Notes: generated by a model not told the origin, from the letters alone. A stretch of DNA of 64,000 bases from Rhizobiales bacterium 64-17 (GCA_001899285.1 MKWA01000005.1:23788-87787), one strand, 5' to 3'; shown: positions 35,522 through 45,856, numbered from the stretch's first letter. Translations and numbers: made by a program.

Positions 35522-37735
35522 ATGGCAGAGCGTTCATTCAGCAAGGAAGTCGAGGCGCTGAAACTCGGCGACGGCGAAACCTTCGAAGGCGAAGGCATTC
35601 TCGCCGTCACCAAGGCGCTGCTGCAATCCGGCGTCTCCTATGTCGGCGGCTATCAAGGCGCGCCGGTGTCGCATCTGATCGACGTCATGGTGGACGCCGG
35701 CGATCTGCTCGACGATCTCGGCGTGCATCTGGAAACCTGCACCAACGAAGCCTCCGCCGCAGCGATGCTCGGTGCCTCCATCAACTATCCGCTGCGCGGC
35801 GCGGTGACGTGGAAATCCGTGGTCGGCACCAATGTCGCCGCCGACGCGCTATCGAACCTTGCCTCGCCCGGTGTGATTGGCGGCGCGATGATCGTCATCG
35901 GCGAGGATTACGGCGAAGGCGCGAGCGTGATCCAGGAACGCTCCTATGCCTATGCGATGAAGTGCGGTATCTGGCTGCTCGATCCGCGGCCCGATCTGCC
36001 GACCATCGTCAACACCGTCGAACAGGGCTTCGCGTTGTCGGAGGCGACCCACGCGCCGGTGATGCTCGAATTGCGCATCCGCGCCTGCCACGTCACCGGT
36101 GAGTTCACCACCAAGGACAACCGGCGCGGGCAATTCTCAGGCCGCAACAAACTCTCCGGTCCGCCGAAATTCGACTACATGCGGCTGGCGCATCCGCCGG
36201 TCACCTTCGTGCACGAGAAGCTGAAAGCCGAGCATCGACTGCCGGCCGCGCAGGCGTTCGCCCGGGAGCAGAAGCTCAACGAGGTGTTCGACGGCGACGT
36301 GAGCGAGATCGGCATCGTCGTGCTCGGCGGACTCTACAACAGCGTCGTGCGCACGCTCGGCCGCATCGGCCTCGCCGATCTGTTCGGCGCCGCACGCATT
36401 CCGATCTATGTGCTCAACCTCGCCTATCCGCTGGTGCCCGACGAAGTGGCGCAGTTCTGCGCCGGCAAGCGCGCCGTGCTGATCGTCGAGGAAGGCAACC
36501 CGGATTACATCGAGCAGCAGATCAACACGCAGTTGCGCCGCGCCGACATCCAGACGCAGATCCACGGCAAGGACTGCCTGCCCGCCGCCGGCGAATATAC
36601 GCAGGACGTGCTGCTGCGTGGTCTCGCCGCTTTCCTGACGAAAACGCGGCCGGCCGGCGTCGACGCCGACGCCATCGCCGCGCGGGTCGAGACCATGCTG
36701 GCGCACCGGCCGGCCGCGACGAAATCCACCGGCGAGATTCCGCCGCGCCCGCCCGGCTTCTGCACCGGCTGCCCGGAACGCCCGGTGTTCTCCGCCGTCA
36801 AGCTGATGCAGCGAGAGCTTGGTCCGACGCATATCTCCACCGATATCGGCTGCCATTCGTTCGCGACCCTGCCGCCGTTCTCCATGGGCAATTCGATTCT
36901 CGGTTACGGCATGTCGCTCGCCGCTGCCGCGGCGGTCGGACCGAACATGGAGCGGCGGCCGATCACGGTGATGGGTGACGGCGGATTCTGGCACAACGGT
37001 TTGATCACCGGCGTCGCGTCGAACCTGTTCAACAAGGGCGACGGTGTGCTGATCGTGATGCAGAATGGCTACACGTCAGCGACCGGCCAGCAGTTCATGC
37101 CGTCGAGCAAGGACAGCTACGCCGCGTCAGGCCAGACGATGGACATCGAGCAGACGCTGCGCACCTTCGGCGTCAAATGGCTGCGCAAGGTCCGGACCTA
37201 TAACGTCGCGACCATGCTGAAGACCTTGAAGGAAGCGATGCAGACTGCCGAACGCGGTCTCAAGGTCATCATCGCCGACGGCGAATGCCAACTAGCACGG
37301 CAGCGGCGCGTGCGCGTGGAGGACGCCGAGAAACTCAAGCGCGGCGAGCGCGTCACCCGCGCGCGTTATGGCGTCGACGACGAAATCTGCACCGGCGATC
37401 ATTCCTGCATGCGGCTCTCCGGCTGCCCGTCACTGACGGTGAAGCCGTCGCCCGACCCGCTGCGCACCGATCCGGTCGCGACCGTGATCGAGAGCTGCGT
37501 TGGCTGCGGGCTGTGCGGCGAGGTCGCGCACGCCGCCGTGTTATGCCCGTCGTTCTATCGCGCCGAAATCATCCGCAACGCCACCGCATGGGACCGTTTC
37601 CTGTTCGCGATGCGGCGTGGATTCCTCGGCCTGTTCGGCATCCGCCTCCCGCAAGCCGAGCCGGCGCTGGCGCCGATCCCCGCGCTGGCGCGCGCCAACA
37701 CCACCCTTGATGCCCGCACCACGACACCGACATGA
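35522..37735 (+). CDS. iorA: Indolepyruvate ferredoxin oxidoreductase alpha subunit
   Basis: TPP- and Fe-S-dependent subunit that oxidatively decarboxylates arylpyruvates to aryl-acetyl-CoA, reducing ferredoxin. N-terminal pyrimidine-binding domain (GGYQGAPVSHLIDVM, ETCTNEASAAAMLGAS), transketolase C domain, a TPP domain with CTGCPERP (about residue 415) and MGDGGFWHNG then NGYTSATGQQ, and a C-terminal ferredoxin region with CTGDHSCMRLSGCP and CVGCGLCGEVAHAAVLCP. 737 residues. The first cluster spacing differs from the usual CxxCxxC. Overlaps iorB by 4 bp (ATGA). Oxygen-sensitive in archaea, but related genes occur in aerobic alphaproteobacteria. Confidence 0.93.
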   Translation: MAERSFSKEVEALKLGDGETFEGEGILAVTKALLQSGVSYVGGYQGAPVSHLIDVMVDAGDLLDDLGVHLETCTNEASAAAMLGASINYPLRGAVTWKSVVGTNVAADALSNLASPGVIGGAMIVIGEDYGEGASVIQERSYAYAMKCGIWLLDPRPDLPTIVNTVEQGFALSEATHAPVMLELRIRACHVTGEFTTKDNRRGQFSGRNKLSGPPKFDYMRLAHPPVTFVHEKLKAEHRLPAAQAFAREQKLNEVFDGDVSEIGIVVLGGLYNSVVRTLGRIGLADLFGAARIPIYVLNLAYPLVPDEVAQFCAGKRAVLIVEEGNPDYIEQQINTQLRRADIQTQIHGKDCLPAAGEYTQDVLLRGLAAFLTKTRPAGVDADAIAARVETMLAHRPAATKSTGEIPPRPPGFCTGCPERPVFSAVKLMQRELGPTHISTDIGCHSFATLPPFSMGNSILGYGMSLAAAAAVGPNMERRPITVMGDGGFWHNGLITGVASNLFNKGDGVLIVMQNGYTSATGQQFMPSSKDSYAASGQTMDIEQTLRTFGVKWLRKVRTYNVATMLKTLKEAMQTAERGLKVIIADGECQLARQRRVRVEDAEKLKRGERVTRARYGVDDEICTGDHSCMRLSGCPSLTVKPSPDPLRTDPVATVIESCVGCGLCGEVAHAAVLCPSFYRAEIIRNATAWDRFLFAMRRGFLGLFGIRLPQAEPALAPIPALARANTTLDARTTTPT

Positions 37736-39249
37736 GCGCCGCCCCGGACCGCCCCATTACCCTGCTGATCGCCGCGCTCGGCGGCGAAGGCGGCGGCGTG
37801 CTCACCGACTGGATCGTCAAGGCCGCCACCCATGCCGGCTATCCGGTGCAGAGCACGTCGATCCCCGGCGTCGCGCAGCGCACCGGCGCCACCACTTACT
37901 ATATCGAGGTCGTGCCCGCGACCTGGCGCGCGCTCAACGGCCGCCGGCCGGTGCTGTCGCTCACCCCCGGCGTCGGCGACATTGACATCATGGCCGCGAC
38001 CGAACTCCTCGAAGCGGGTCGCGCCATCGCCAACGGCTTCGTCACTCGCGACCGCACCCTGATGATCGGCGCGACCGGCCGCTCCTATCTCACAACCGAA
38101 AAGATGGCGATGGGCGACGGCCGCTACGATCGCGATCTGCTGATCCAGGCGATCAACGACAATGCGCGCGACAATCTGCTGATCGACATGGAGACCCTGG
38201 CGAAGGCCAACGGCACCATGATCAGTTCCGTGATGCTCGGCGCGCTCGCCGGCAGCGGCGTGATGCCGATGACCGCGGATGATTTCGAGGCGGCGATCCG
38301 TGCCGAGGGTAAGGCGGCCGACGCCAACCTGCGCGGCTTCCGCGCCGGGCTCGACGCGGCAAAAGCGCGGCTGCCGGTCGCCACGCCCGAGGAGATCAAG
38401 AAGCGCAGCCGCGAGACGCTGGACGATCTCGAACGCGCGGCAACGGCGTTTCCCGACGCCGCGCGCGAGATCGTGCTCGAAGGCGTGCGCCGTCTGGTCG
38501 CCTATCAGAGCGCGCGCTATGCGCGGCTTTATCTCGACCGGCTCGCTCCGTTCGCCGGCGGCGACCCGATCCTGCTGCGCGAGACAGCGCGGCATCTCGC
38601 GGTGCGCATGTCGTTCGAGGATGTGATCCGCGTCGCGCAGGCGAAGATCGCGCCGGAGCGGTTCGCGCGCATCGCCCGCGAGGAACTGAAAGCATCCGGC
38701 GAACCTTTCGTCATCACGGATTTCCTCAAGCCCGGCATCGACGAATTCTGCCAGATCCTGCCGCCGCGCCTGGCGCGCGCGATTCTTAATCTATCGGCGC
38801 GGCGCGGCTGGCTCGGCCGCGTCTATTTCGGCATGGAGGTGAACACGACCTCCATCACCGGCTTCCTGCGGTTCTGGCTGCTGGCCAAGCTGCGCGGCTG
38901 GCGGCCGCATTGCCACCGCTACCATGAAGAGCAGAAAGCTATCGAAGGCTGGCTCGGCCTCATTCGCGACGCCGCGGCCCGCTCACCGGAGCTGGCGCGC
39001 GAGATCGCCGAATGCGCGCGTCTCATCAAAGGCTATGGCGACACCCATGCCCGCGGCACCGCGAATTTCGCCAGCATCGAGACGCAGGTGATCCGGCCAG
39101 CGCTGGCGGGCACGATCCCGCTGCCGCTCGCGGTCGATGCCGTTGCCAGCGCCCGCGCCGCGGCCCTGGCCGATCCGGAAGGCGAGAGCCTGACGCGTTG
39201 CCTCGCCGCCATCGCCGCACAGACGGCGCTGCCCACCGCCGCCGAATGA
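37732..39249 (+). CDS. iorB: Indolepyruvate oxidoreductase beta subunit with C-terminal DUF6537-like domain
   Basis: Gamma/beta-type POR subunit. The N-terminal ~200 residues are the archaeal-sized IorB core (IAALGGEGGGVLTDWIVKAA, then SIPGVAQRTGATTYYIEVVP). About 300 further residues follow, with VAYQSARYARLYLDRLAPF and FGMEVNTTSITGFLRFWLLA, resembling the DUF6537 extension found in proteobacterial IorB and in fused IorAB proteins. The extension's job is unknown. 505 residues in total, coupled to iorA by overlap. Confidence 0.9.
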   Translation: MSAAPDRPITLLIAALGGEGGGVLTDWIVKAATHAGYPVQSTSIPGVAQRTGATTYYIEVVPATWRALNGRRPVLSLTPGVGDIDIMAATELLEAGRAIANGFVTRDRTLMIGATGRSYLTTEKMAMGDGRYDRDLLIQAINDNARDNLLIDMETLAKANGTMISSVMLGALAGSGVMPMTADDFEAAIRAEGKAADANLRGFRAGLDAAKARLPVATPEEIKKRSRETLDDLERAATAFPDAAREIVLEGVRRLVAYQSARYARLYLDRLAPFAGGDPILLRETARHLAVRMSFEDVIRVAQAKIAPERFARIAREELKASGEPFVITDFLKPGIDEFCQILPPRLARAILNLSARRGWLGRVYFGMEVNTTSITGFLRFWLLAKLRGWRPHCHRYHEEQKAIEGWLGLIRDAAARSPELAREIAECARLIKGYGDTHARGTANFASIETQVIRPALAGTIPLPLAVDAVASARAAALADPEGESLTRCLAAIAAQTALPTAAE

Positions 39250-39327
39250 CCGCACCTTGATGCCGCAGCGCGGCAGGAATCCAAGGGCGCAGCGTGGCTG
39301 CCATGCGCCCCTCCATCTTCGCGGTGC

Positions 39328-39357
39328 TTGCACAACCGCGCCTTAACACCGCATAAA
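39328..39357 (+). promoter_or_regulatory. Candidate sigma-70 promoter before the amidohydrolase gene
   Basis: TTGCAC at 39328-39333 and CATAAA at 39352-39357 with 18-bp spacing, 23 bp before the start codon. The 131-bp gap after iorB suggests a separate transcript for the next two genes. Confidence 0.4.
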
Positions 39358-39380
39358 TTGCTACCACATCGAGGGCCACC

Positions 39381-40391
39381 ATGCGGATCGACGCCTATAC
39401 CCATTTCATCCCGCCGAAATTCTTCGAGAAGCTGGTGGACAGCGGTTTCGCCGACATCGGCAAACGCATGCGCAGCGTCCCCTCGATCCACGACATGGAC
39501 ATCCGCAACCGCGTGGTCGACAGCTTCGAGAATTACGCGCAGATCCTGTCCTATCCGATGCCGCCACTCGAATATCTGGCCGCGCCGGATCAGGTCGAGG
39601 ACTACGCCAAGATCGTCAACGACGGCTTCGCTGAGATTTGTGCGCGCGATCCGAAGCGCTATCCCGGCTGGGTCGCGCAGGCGCCGATGGGTGCGCCGGA
39701 CGCGGGCGTGCGCGAGGCCGAACGCGCGCTGAAGAACGGTGCGCTCGGCGTGCAGATCTACACCAACGTGCTTGGCAAACCGATCGACCGGCCGGAGTTT
39801 GAGCCGTTCTTCGCGGCGATGAACGGCAACAAGAAGCCGGTCTGGCTGCATCCGGCACGCAACGCCAAGCACCCGGACTACATGGACGAGCCGAAATCGA
39901 AGTATGAAATCTGGTGGGCGCTCGGCTGGTCGTATGAGACGGCAGCGGCGATGTCGCGTCTCGTCTTCTCCAAGACCCTCGACAAATATCCGGACCTCAA
40001 GCTGATCGTCCACCATTTCGGCGGCATCGTGCCGATGCTCGAAGGCCGCATCGGCCCCGGCTGGGACCAGATCGGCGCGCGGACGTCTGATGAAGATCTC
40101 GACGCTCTGCGCCGCAGCCTGAAGAAACGCCCGCTCGACTACTTCAAGCAGAACTTTCATGCCGACACCGCCACCTTCGGCGGACGTGGCGCCGCGCTCT
40201 GCGGCTTCGACTTCTACGCCATGGACCACATCATCTTCGCGTCAGACTGCCCGTTCGATCCGGAGAAAGGCCCCGGCTATATCCGCGACACCATGAAGAT
40301 CATCGACTCGATGAACTTCTCGCAAGCCGATCTCGACCGGCTGTATCGTGGCAACCTCGAAGCGCTCACCGGCATCAAGTTTTTCCGTTAG
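39381..40391 (+). CDS. Amidohydrolase_2 (ACMSD-like) metal-dependent hydrolase/decarboxylase
   Basis: TIM-barrel enzyme of the family of aminocarboxymuconate-semialdehyde decarboxylase, 5-carboxyvanillate decarboxylase and related aromatic decarboxylases, 336 residues. N-terminal MRIDAYTHFIPPKFFE has Tyr-Thr-His where most members have HxH, so one metal ligand appears replaced. Later landmarks are present: PVWLHPARNA (His on strand), LIVHHFGGIVPM (His) and IIFASDCPFDPEKGP (catalytic Asp). It is followed 3 bp later by a flavin monooxygenase, so both probably act on one aromatic intermediate. Confidence 0.87.
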   Translation: MRIDAYTHFIPPKFFEKLVDSGFADIGKRMRSVPSIHDMDIRNRVVDSFENYAQILSYPMPPLEYLAAPDQVEDYAKIVNDGFAEICARDPKRYPGWVAQAPMGAPDAGVREAERALKNGALGVQIYTNVLGKPIDRPEFEPFFAAMNGNKKPVWLHPARNAKHPDYMDEPKSKYEIWWALGWSYETAAAMSRLVFSKTLDKYPDLKLIVHHFGGIVPMLEGRIGPGWDQIGARTSDEDLDALRRSLKKRPLDYFKQNFHADTATFGGRGAALCGFDFYAMDHIIFASDCPFDPEKGPGYIRDTMKIIDSMNFSQADLDRLYRGNLEALTGIKFFR

Positions 40392-40394
40392 TCC

Positions 40395-41606
40395 ATGAAC
40401 TCGAAAACGTCCAAACCCGTCGTCATCGCCGGCGCCGGTCCCACCGGCTTGATGTGCGCAATCGCGCTCGCCAGGCAGAACATTCCTGTCATCGTGTTCG
40501 AGGCCGAACCCGCGCTTACCCACGATCTGCGCGCCGGCTCCTATCACCCGCCAACGCTGGAGATGATGGCGCCTTATGGCATCACCGACCGGATGCACGA
40601 CACCGGACTGCAGGTGCGCGAATGGCAGATTCGCGACAAGCGTGGCGAATATATTGCACAGTTCGATCTCGGCCTCCTGGCTGATGTCACGCCGTATCCC
40701 TATCGGCTGCATCTCGAGCAACACCGGCTAACCCCGATCCAGCTCGACATCCTGCGGACGATTCCCGGCACGGAAGTGCATTTCAATCATCGCGTCGCCG
40801 ACTACACGCAGGATGGCGACGGCGTGCGCGTCACCGTGGAGACGAACGGCGAGACGCGCGTCATCGAAGCATCATGGCTGATCGGCGCCGACGGTTCGCG
40901 CAGCGTCGTGCGCAAAGGCACCGGCATTGAATTTGAAGGCTTCACCTGGCCGGAATTTTTCGTCGTCGCCAGCACGCCCTATGATCTCGGCCAGCACGGC
41001 TTCACGATGAATGCCTATGTGTCAGACCCGATCGAATGGGCCGCCGTGTTCAAGGTGCCGGACGACGGCCCGCCCGGCCTGTGGCGCGCCGCGTTCTACG
41101 GCGACCCGCAGAAATCCGATGCCGAACTGCTCGACCCGGCGAATATCGAGCGCGCCATGCAACTGCTGGTGCCGCGCGACCAGCCTTACGAGATCCGCTA
41201 CAAGAGCATCTATCGCGTGCATCAGCGCGTCGCGCAGACCTTCATCCACGGCCGTGCGCTGCTTGCCGGCGATGCCGCACATCTCAACAATCCGCTCGGC
41301 GGCTTCGGCCTCAACAGTGGCATCCATGACGCGATCAATCTCGCCGACAAGCTCGGCCGCGTCTGGCATGGCGAGAACGAAACCCTGCTCGGCGTTTATG
41401 ACCGGCAGCGCCGCGCCGCGACTGTCGAGCAGGTGCAAAAGATGTCGATCCGCAACAAGCAATTGTTGCAGGAGCGCGATCCCGCCGTGCAACGCCAGCA
41501 TCTCACCGAGCTGATGGCCGTCGCCGCCGACCCGCAACGAGCCAGGGCGCACGTCCTGGAATCCTCCATGCTCGGCGGGCTGCGCCGCGCCAATGCGGTG
41601 ACATAA
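40395..41606 (+). CDS. FAD-dependent aromatic monooxygenase (PheA/TfdB group)
   Basis: Class A flavoprotein hydroxylase, 403 residues. VVIAGAGPTGLMCAIALARQ is the Rossmann GxGxxG, LIGADGSRSVVRKGTGIEFE holds the DG motif, and LLAGDAAHLNNPLGGFGLNS is the GD motif with the FAD ribityl contact. It uses NAD(P)H and oxygen to hydroxylate a phenolic or ring-activated substrate. Starting 3 bp after the amidohydrolase gene. The substrate is not identifiable; a hydroxylated aromatic acid for the ring-cleavage step is likely. Confidence 0.88.
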   Translation: MNSKTSKPVVIAGAGPTGLMCAIALARQNIPVIVFEAEPALTHDLRAGSYHPPTLEMMAPYGITDRMHDTGLQVREWQIRDKRGEYIAQFDLGLLADVTPYPYRLHLEQHRLTPIQLDILRTIPGTEVHFNHRVADYTQDGDGVRVTVETNGETRVIEASWLIGADGSRSVVRKGTGIEFEGFTWPEFFVVASTPYDLGQHGFTMNAYVSDPIEWAAVFKVPDDGPPGLWRAAFYGDPQKSDAELLDPANIERAMQLLVPRDQPYEIRYKSIYRVHQRVAQTFIHGRALLAGDAAHLNNPLGGFGLNSGIHDAINLADKLGRVWHGENETLLGVYDRQRRAATVEQVQKMSIRNKQLLQERDPAVQRQHLTELMAVAADPQRARAHVLESSMLGGLRRANAVT

Positions 41607-41708
41607 GGCTTTTCCGGCTTTTTCGTGCGAGTCCGGCCCGTGAAAACCGGGGGTTCTGGGGCGCGCGACCGTGAAACCCCGGCGCGCTTCTGCTAGCGTC
41701 CGCCGGTC

Positions 41709-44456
41709 ATGACCGCCGCCCGCGCCCTCCGTTCCGAACTCGACGACGATCCGCCGTCCGCGGAGCCGATCAAGGCACCGGACGACGTCGCGCGTCCGAC
41801 GCCGATGATGGAACAGTATATCGAGATCAAGACTGCCAATCCGGACTGCCTGCTGTTCTACCGGATGGGCGACTTCTACGAACTGTTCTTCGAGGATGCC
41901 GAGGTGGCGTCGCGCGCGCTCGGCATCATGCTGACCAAACGCGGCAAATATCTCGGCAAGGACGTGCCGCTGTGCGGCGTGCCGATCCACCGCTCCGATG
42001 AATATCTGCACAGGCTGATCGGGCTCGGCCACCGCGTCGCCGTCTGCGAACAGATGGAAGACCCGGCCGAGGCGAAGAAGCGCGGCTCCAAAGCCGTGGT
42101 CCGCCGCGACGTGGTGCGTCTCGTCACGCCCGGCACCTTGACCGAGGACACGCTGCTCGACGCGCGGCGCAATAATTATCTACTCGCCGTGGCGCGCGCC
42201 CGCGCCGGCGAGACCGACAGCCGCTTCGGCCTCGCCTGGATCGATATCTCCACCGGCGAATTCCGCATCGCCGAATGCGAGCGCGGCGCGCTGGCGGCGG
42301 AGATCGCGCGTGTCGATCCCGGCGAAATCCTCGTCTCCGACGCGCTCTATTCCGACACCGACCTCGCCGCGTTCTGGCGCGAGTTTCCTGCCGTGGTGCC
42401 GCTGGCGCGCGACGTGTTTGACGGCGCCAGCGCCGAGCGACGGCTTACGGATTTCTTCGCGGTCGCGACCAGCGCCGCGTTCGGCGATCTGACGCGGCTC
42501 GAACTCACCGCGGCCGCCGCCTGCATCAGCTATGTCGAGCGCACGCAGATCGGCAAGCGTCCGCCGCTGTCGCCGCCGCTGCGTGAACAGGCCGGCGCCA
42601 CCATGGCGATCGATCAAGCCACCCGCGCCAATCTCGAACTGATGCGCACCATGGGTGGCGAACGCGCGGGTTCGCTGCTCGCTTCCGTCGACCGCACCGT
42701 GACCTCGGCTGGCTCGCGGCTGCTGGCACAGCGGCTTGCCGCACCACTGACCGATGTCGAGGTGATCCGCCGCCGGCACGACGCCGTGGAATTTCTGGTC
42801 GCGCAGGCCACCTTGCGCTCTGACCTGCGCGCGACGCTCAACCGTGCGCCCGATCTCGCCCGTGCGTTGGCGCGCATCGTGCTTGGCCGCGCCGGCCCGC
42901 GCGACCTTGCGGCGATCCGCGACGGTCTGACTGCCGCCGCCGATCTTGCCGGCCGCCTGTCATCGCTCGCAGATGCGCCCGTCGATCTTGCGGATGCCGC
43001 CGCTGCGTGCGCCGGCGTTGACAAGGCCATCGCCGGTGAACTTGCCGCCGCACTCGACGACGAGCTGCCGGTGTTCAAGCGTGACGGCGGCTTCATCCGG
43101 CCCGCCTACAGCACGACGCTCGACGAAACGCGCGCACTGCGCGACGAGGCACGCCGCGTCATCGCCGCGCTGCAGGCGCGCTACGCCGACGAAACCGGCA
43201 TCAAGATTTTGAAGATCCGGCACAACAATGTGCTCGGGTATTTCGTCGAGGTGACGGCGCAGCACGGCGACAAGCTGATGGCCGCGCCGCTCAATCAGAC
43301 CTTCATCCATCGTCAGACGCTCGCCGGGCAGGTGCGGTTCACCACCACCGAGCTTGGCGAGCTTGAAGCCAAGATCGCCAGTGCCGGCGACCGCGCGCTC
43401 GGTCTCGAACTGGAGATGTTTGAGCGTCTCGCCGCGAGCATCACCGCCACGAGCGAGCCGATCAAGGCAGCGGCGCAGGCGCTCGCCGCGCTCGATGTGA
43501 CCGCCGCGCTGGCGACGCTCGCCGCCGAGCGCGATTATGTGCGGCCGCAAATCGACGCAACACTCGCCTTCGAGATCGAGGGTGGCCGCCATCCGGTCGT
43601 GGAACAGGCACTGGCGCGCGACGGCGGCGCGTTCGTCGCCAACAACTGCGACCTGTCGCCGCCGGGCGGACATGAGGCCGGCCGCATTTGGCTGCTCACC
43701 GGCCCAAACATGGCCGGCAAATCGACGTTCCTGCGGCAGAACGCGTTGATCGCTTTGCTCGCGCAGATGGGCAGTTTCGTGCCGGCAAAGCGCGCATATC
43801 TCGGTGTGGTCGATCGCCTGTTCTCGCGCGTCGGCGCCGCCGACGATCTTGCGCGCGGTCGTTCGACCTTCATGGTCGAAATGGTGGAGACCGCGGCGAT
43901 CCTCAATCAGGCCGGAGCGCGGGCGCTCGTCATTCTCGACGAGATCGGCCGTGGCACCGCGACCTTTGACGGGTTGTCGATTGCCTGGGCATCGATCGAA
44001 CATCTGCACGACCAGAACCGCTGCCGCTCGCTGTTCGCCACGCATTATCACGAGCTGACCGCGCTCGCGGCACGACTGCCGCGCCTGCAGAACGCGACGG
44101 TAAAGGTGAAGGAGTGGCAGGGCGAGGTCGTGTTCCTGCACGAAGTCGGCCCCGGCGCCGCCGACCGCTCTTACGGCATTCAAGTCGCCAAACTCGCGGG
44201 CCTGCCGCCGGCGGTGATCGCGCGCGCGCAGGACGTGCTGTCGACACTGGAAGCGGAAGACCGCGCCACGCCGAAAGGCTTCGACGATCTGCCGCTGTTC
44301 GCCGCGACGCCGCGCGCGCAGCCGATGCCGGAAGCCGATCCCGCCGCCGCCGCGGTCAAGACCGCGCTTGAGGCATTGTCGCCTGACGATCTCTCGCCGC
44401 GCGAGGCGCTGGAGGCGCTCTATCGTCTCAAGGGTACGCTGACGCGCCGGGATTGA
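41709..44456 (+). CDS. mutS: DNA mismatch repair protein MutS
   Basis: Mismatch recognition ATPase, 915 residues. Domain I has the mismatch-stacking motif [20 protein letters not shown] (Phe-Tyr-Glu at about residue 55). The connector, lever and clamp domains follow, then the ATPase with Walker [15 protein letters not shown] (about residue 663), [14 protein letters not shown], Walker [17 protein letters not shown] and the FATHYHEL switch His. The C-terminal ~100 residues include the tetramerisation region ([13 protein letters not shown]). No Shine-Dalgarno is obvious before the ATG. It ends 1 bp before a convergent membrane-protein gene. Confidence 0.98.
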   Translation: MTAARALRSELDDDPPSAEPIKAPDDVARPTPMMEQYIEIKTANPDCLLFYRMGDFYELFFEDAEVASRALGIMLTKRGKYLGKDVPLCGVPIHRSDEYLHRLIGLGHRVAVCEQMEDPAEAKKRGSKAVVRRDVVRLVTPGTLTEDTLLDARRNNYLLAVARARAGETDSRFGLAWIDISTGEFRIAECERGALAAEIARVDPGEILVSDALYSDTDLAAFWREFPAVVPLARDVFDGASAERRLTDFFAVATSAAFGDLTRLELTAAAACISYVERTQIGKRPPLSPPLREQAGATMAIDQATRANLELMRTMGGERAGSLLASVDRTVTSAGSRLLAQRLAAPLTDVEVIRRRHDAVEFLVAQATLRSDLRATLNRAPDLARALARIVLGRAGPRDLAAIRDGLTAAADLAGRLSSLADAPVDLADAAAACAGVDKAIAGELAAALDDELPVFKRDGGFIRPAYSTTLDETRALRDEARRVIAALQARYADETGIKILKIRHNNVLGYFVEVTAQHGDKLMAAPLNQTFIHRQTLAGQVRFTTTELGELEAKIASAGDRALGLELEMFERLAASITATSEPIKAAAQALAALDVTAALATLAAERDYVRPQIDATLAFEIEGGRHPVVEQALARDGGAFVANNCDLSPPGGHEAGRIWLLTGPNMAGKSTFLRQNALIALLAQMGSFVPAKRAYLGVVDRLFSRVGAADDLARGRSTFMVEMVETAAILNQAGARALVILDEIGRGTATFDGLSIAWASIEHLHDQNRCRSLFATHYHELTALAARLPRLQNATVKVKEWQGEVVFLHEVGPGAADRSYGIQVAKLAGLPPAVIARAQDVLSTLEAEDRATPKGFDDLPLFAATPRAQPMPEADPAAAAVKTALEALSPDDLSPREALEALYRLKGTLTRRD

Positions 44457-44457
44457 T

Positions 44458-45255
44458 TTACCGTCTTCGCTGCCGCCAGCGCTGCACGCCGATCACGAGG
44501 AAGCTCCAGCCGAGCGACACGCAAAACCCGAGCAACAGCGCGACCACCGGACCGAACGGCACCACCGTCACCGCCAGTGTCCACAGCGCGCCGCCGAACC
44601 CGACAAAGCCGAGAATGGTGTTGGCGAACACGGTCGCGACCGCCGGGCCGCCAACCCGCGAATGCAGGATCACCGCGACGCTGCTCAACACAATCGGAAA
44701 CACCGCCAACGGGCCGGTCCAGCGCGGACCGATAGTGAAACTGAGACCGACCACCACAGCAACGAGCAGCGCGACCGAGCCGGCGCGTAACGCCATGTCG
44801 TACCAATAGGTGCGCACGCGCGGCATCGGAACGACGGGCAACTGCCGCGCCAGGGAGAAGCAAACCAGAATGGCGACGGCGTTGAGCAGGAATACGCTGC
44901 CGGGCGTCCACACCACGGCCTGCAACACGGTGATCAGCCCGAACCAGACCGCGAGCGCGATGCCGAGGCTGACCAATAGTCCGCAGCGGCGGGCCAGCAC
45001 AGCATAGACCAACGAGAACACGGCAAGCGCCGCCGTGGTTGCCGTGCTCATCAACGCGCTGGTCGCGAGAAACGACGTATCGTGGTCGAGCGCCAGGAAC
45101 ACATAGGTCGGCCCCGTCGAGACCGGCAACGTCGCCACCATGGCGCCGATCAACGGCCCCATCCGCTCGGCGGCGATGGTCGCGCCCAGCACGAAGCCGG
45201 CGGTGACCGCCATCTTCAGGATCAGCGCGAGCCAGAACAGTTGATCGGGGGACAT
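44458..45255 (-). CDS. Hypothetical multi-spanning membrane protein
   Basis: 265 residues with eight or nine hydrophobic helices and few charges; the C-terminus is a basic tail (RWRQRRR). GPLIGAMVATLPVSTGPTYV near helix 2 is a distinctive conserved-looking loop, with a second similar glycine-rich loop later (GPRWTGPLAVFPIVLSSVAV), which suggests an internal repeat of transporter type. I do not recognise the family. It is downstream of an OsmC-type gene, separated by a hairpin repeat. Confidence 0.7.
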   Translation of the reverse strand: MSPDQLFWLALILKMAVTAGFVLGATIAAERMGPLIGAMVATLPVSTGPTYVFLALDHDTSFLATSALMSTATTAALAVFSLVYAVLARRCGLLVSLGIALAVWFGLITVLQAVVWTPGSVFLLNAVAILVCFSLARQLPVVPMPRVRTYWYDMALRAGSVALLVAVVVGLSFTIGPRWTGPLAVFPIVLSSVAVILHSRVGGPAVATVFANTILGFVGFGGALWTLAVTVVPFGPVVALLLGFCVSLGWSFLVIGVQRWRQRRR

Positions 45256-45265
45256 GGGGTCGTCT

Positions 45266-45293
45266 TCTCTCCCTCCCCGCAGGCAGGGAGAGA
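45266..45293. repeat. Hairpin repeat downstream of the OsmC-type gene
   Basis: TCTCTCCCT and AGGGAGAGA form a 9-bp perfect stem around CCCCGCAGGC... loop bases. It resembles the 20168-20193 palindrome and may be a shortened member. It begins 5 bp beyond the OsmC-type stop on the minus strand and can act as a transcription-end hairpin. Confidence 0.65.
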
Positions 45294-45298
45294 TGAAA

Positions 45299-45808
45299 TC
45301 AGGCGCGCTTCATCGACACATCGACCGGTGGACCGCTCTTGATCGTCTGGTAGACGACGCAATAGCGCTCGGTGAGCTTGAGCAGTTGATCGAGCTTGTC
45401 CTGCGGCGCGTCGGTATCGAGTTCGAACCGCAGACGGATCTGCGCGAAGCCGACCGGCGCATCCTTGGCGACGCCGAGCGTGCCGCGGAAATCGAGATCG
45501 CCCTCGGCGAACACATGGCCGGCGCGTAGCGGAATCTCCAGCGCGGTCGCCACAGCCTTCACCGTCACGCCGGCGCAGGCCACCAGCGCCTCCAGCAGCA
45601 TGTCGCCGGAGCACAGTTCGAGACCGGAGCCGCCGGTCGCCGGATGCAGGCCCGCGACCGCGAGCGCGCGGCCGGTTTCGACCTTGCAGGCGATGTTGGT
45701 GTCGTCGAGCGCGCCCTTGGCCTTGAGCGTGATGAACGCGGCCTTGGCGTCGGTCTTGTACTTGTCCTTGATCGGCGCCTGCATCGCGCGCAGCCCGGCA
45801 GCGTCCAT
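45299..45808 (-). CDS. OsmC-family protein
   Basis: Peroxide-detoxifying or related OsmC/YhfA fold, 169 residues. GLHPATGGSGLELCSGDMLL has the first reactive Cys position and LVACAGVTVKAVATAL the second, on the central helix as in OsmC. The final RYCVVYQTIKSGPPVDV is the C-terminal strand. I chose ATG 45806-45808 because AAGGAG lies directly before it; an upstream in-frame GTG (45823) would overlap this ribosome site. Thiol-dependent reduction of organic hydroperoxides is likely. Confidence 0.88.
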   Translation of the reverse strand: MDAAGLRAMQAPIKDKYKTDAKAAFITLKAKGALDDTNIACKVETGRALAVAGLHPATGGSGLELCSGDMLLEALVACAGVTVKAVATALEIPLRAGHVFAEGDLDFRGTLGVAKDAPVGFAQIRLRFELDTDAPQDKLDQLLKLTERYCVVYQTIKSGPPVDVSMKRA

Positions 45809-45856
45809 CGTCTTCTCCTTCACATTATCGATTGTGGCCGTGATGGCCGGAATACC

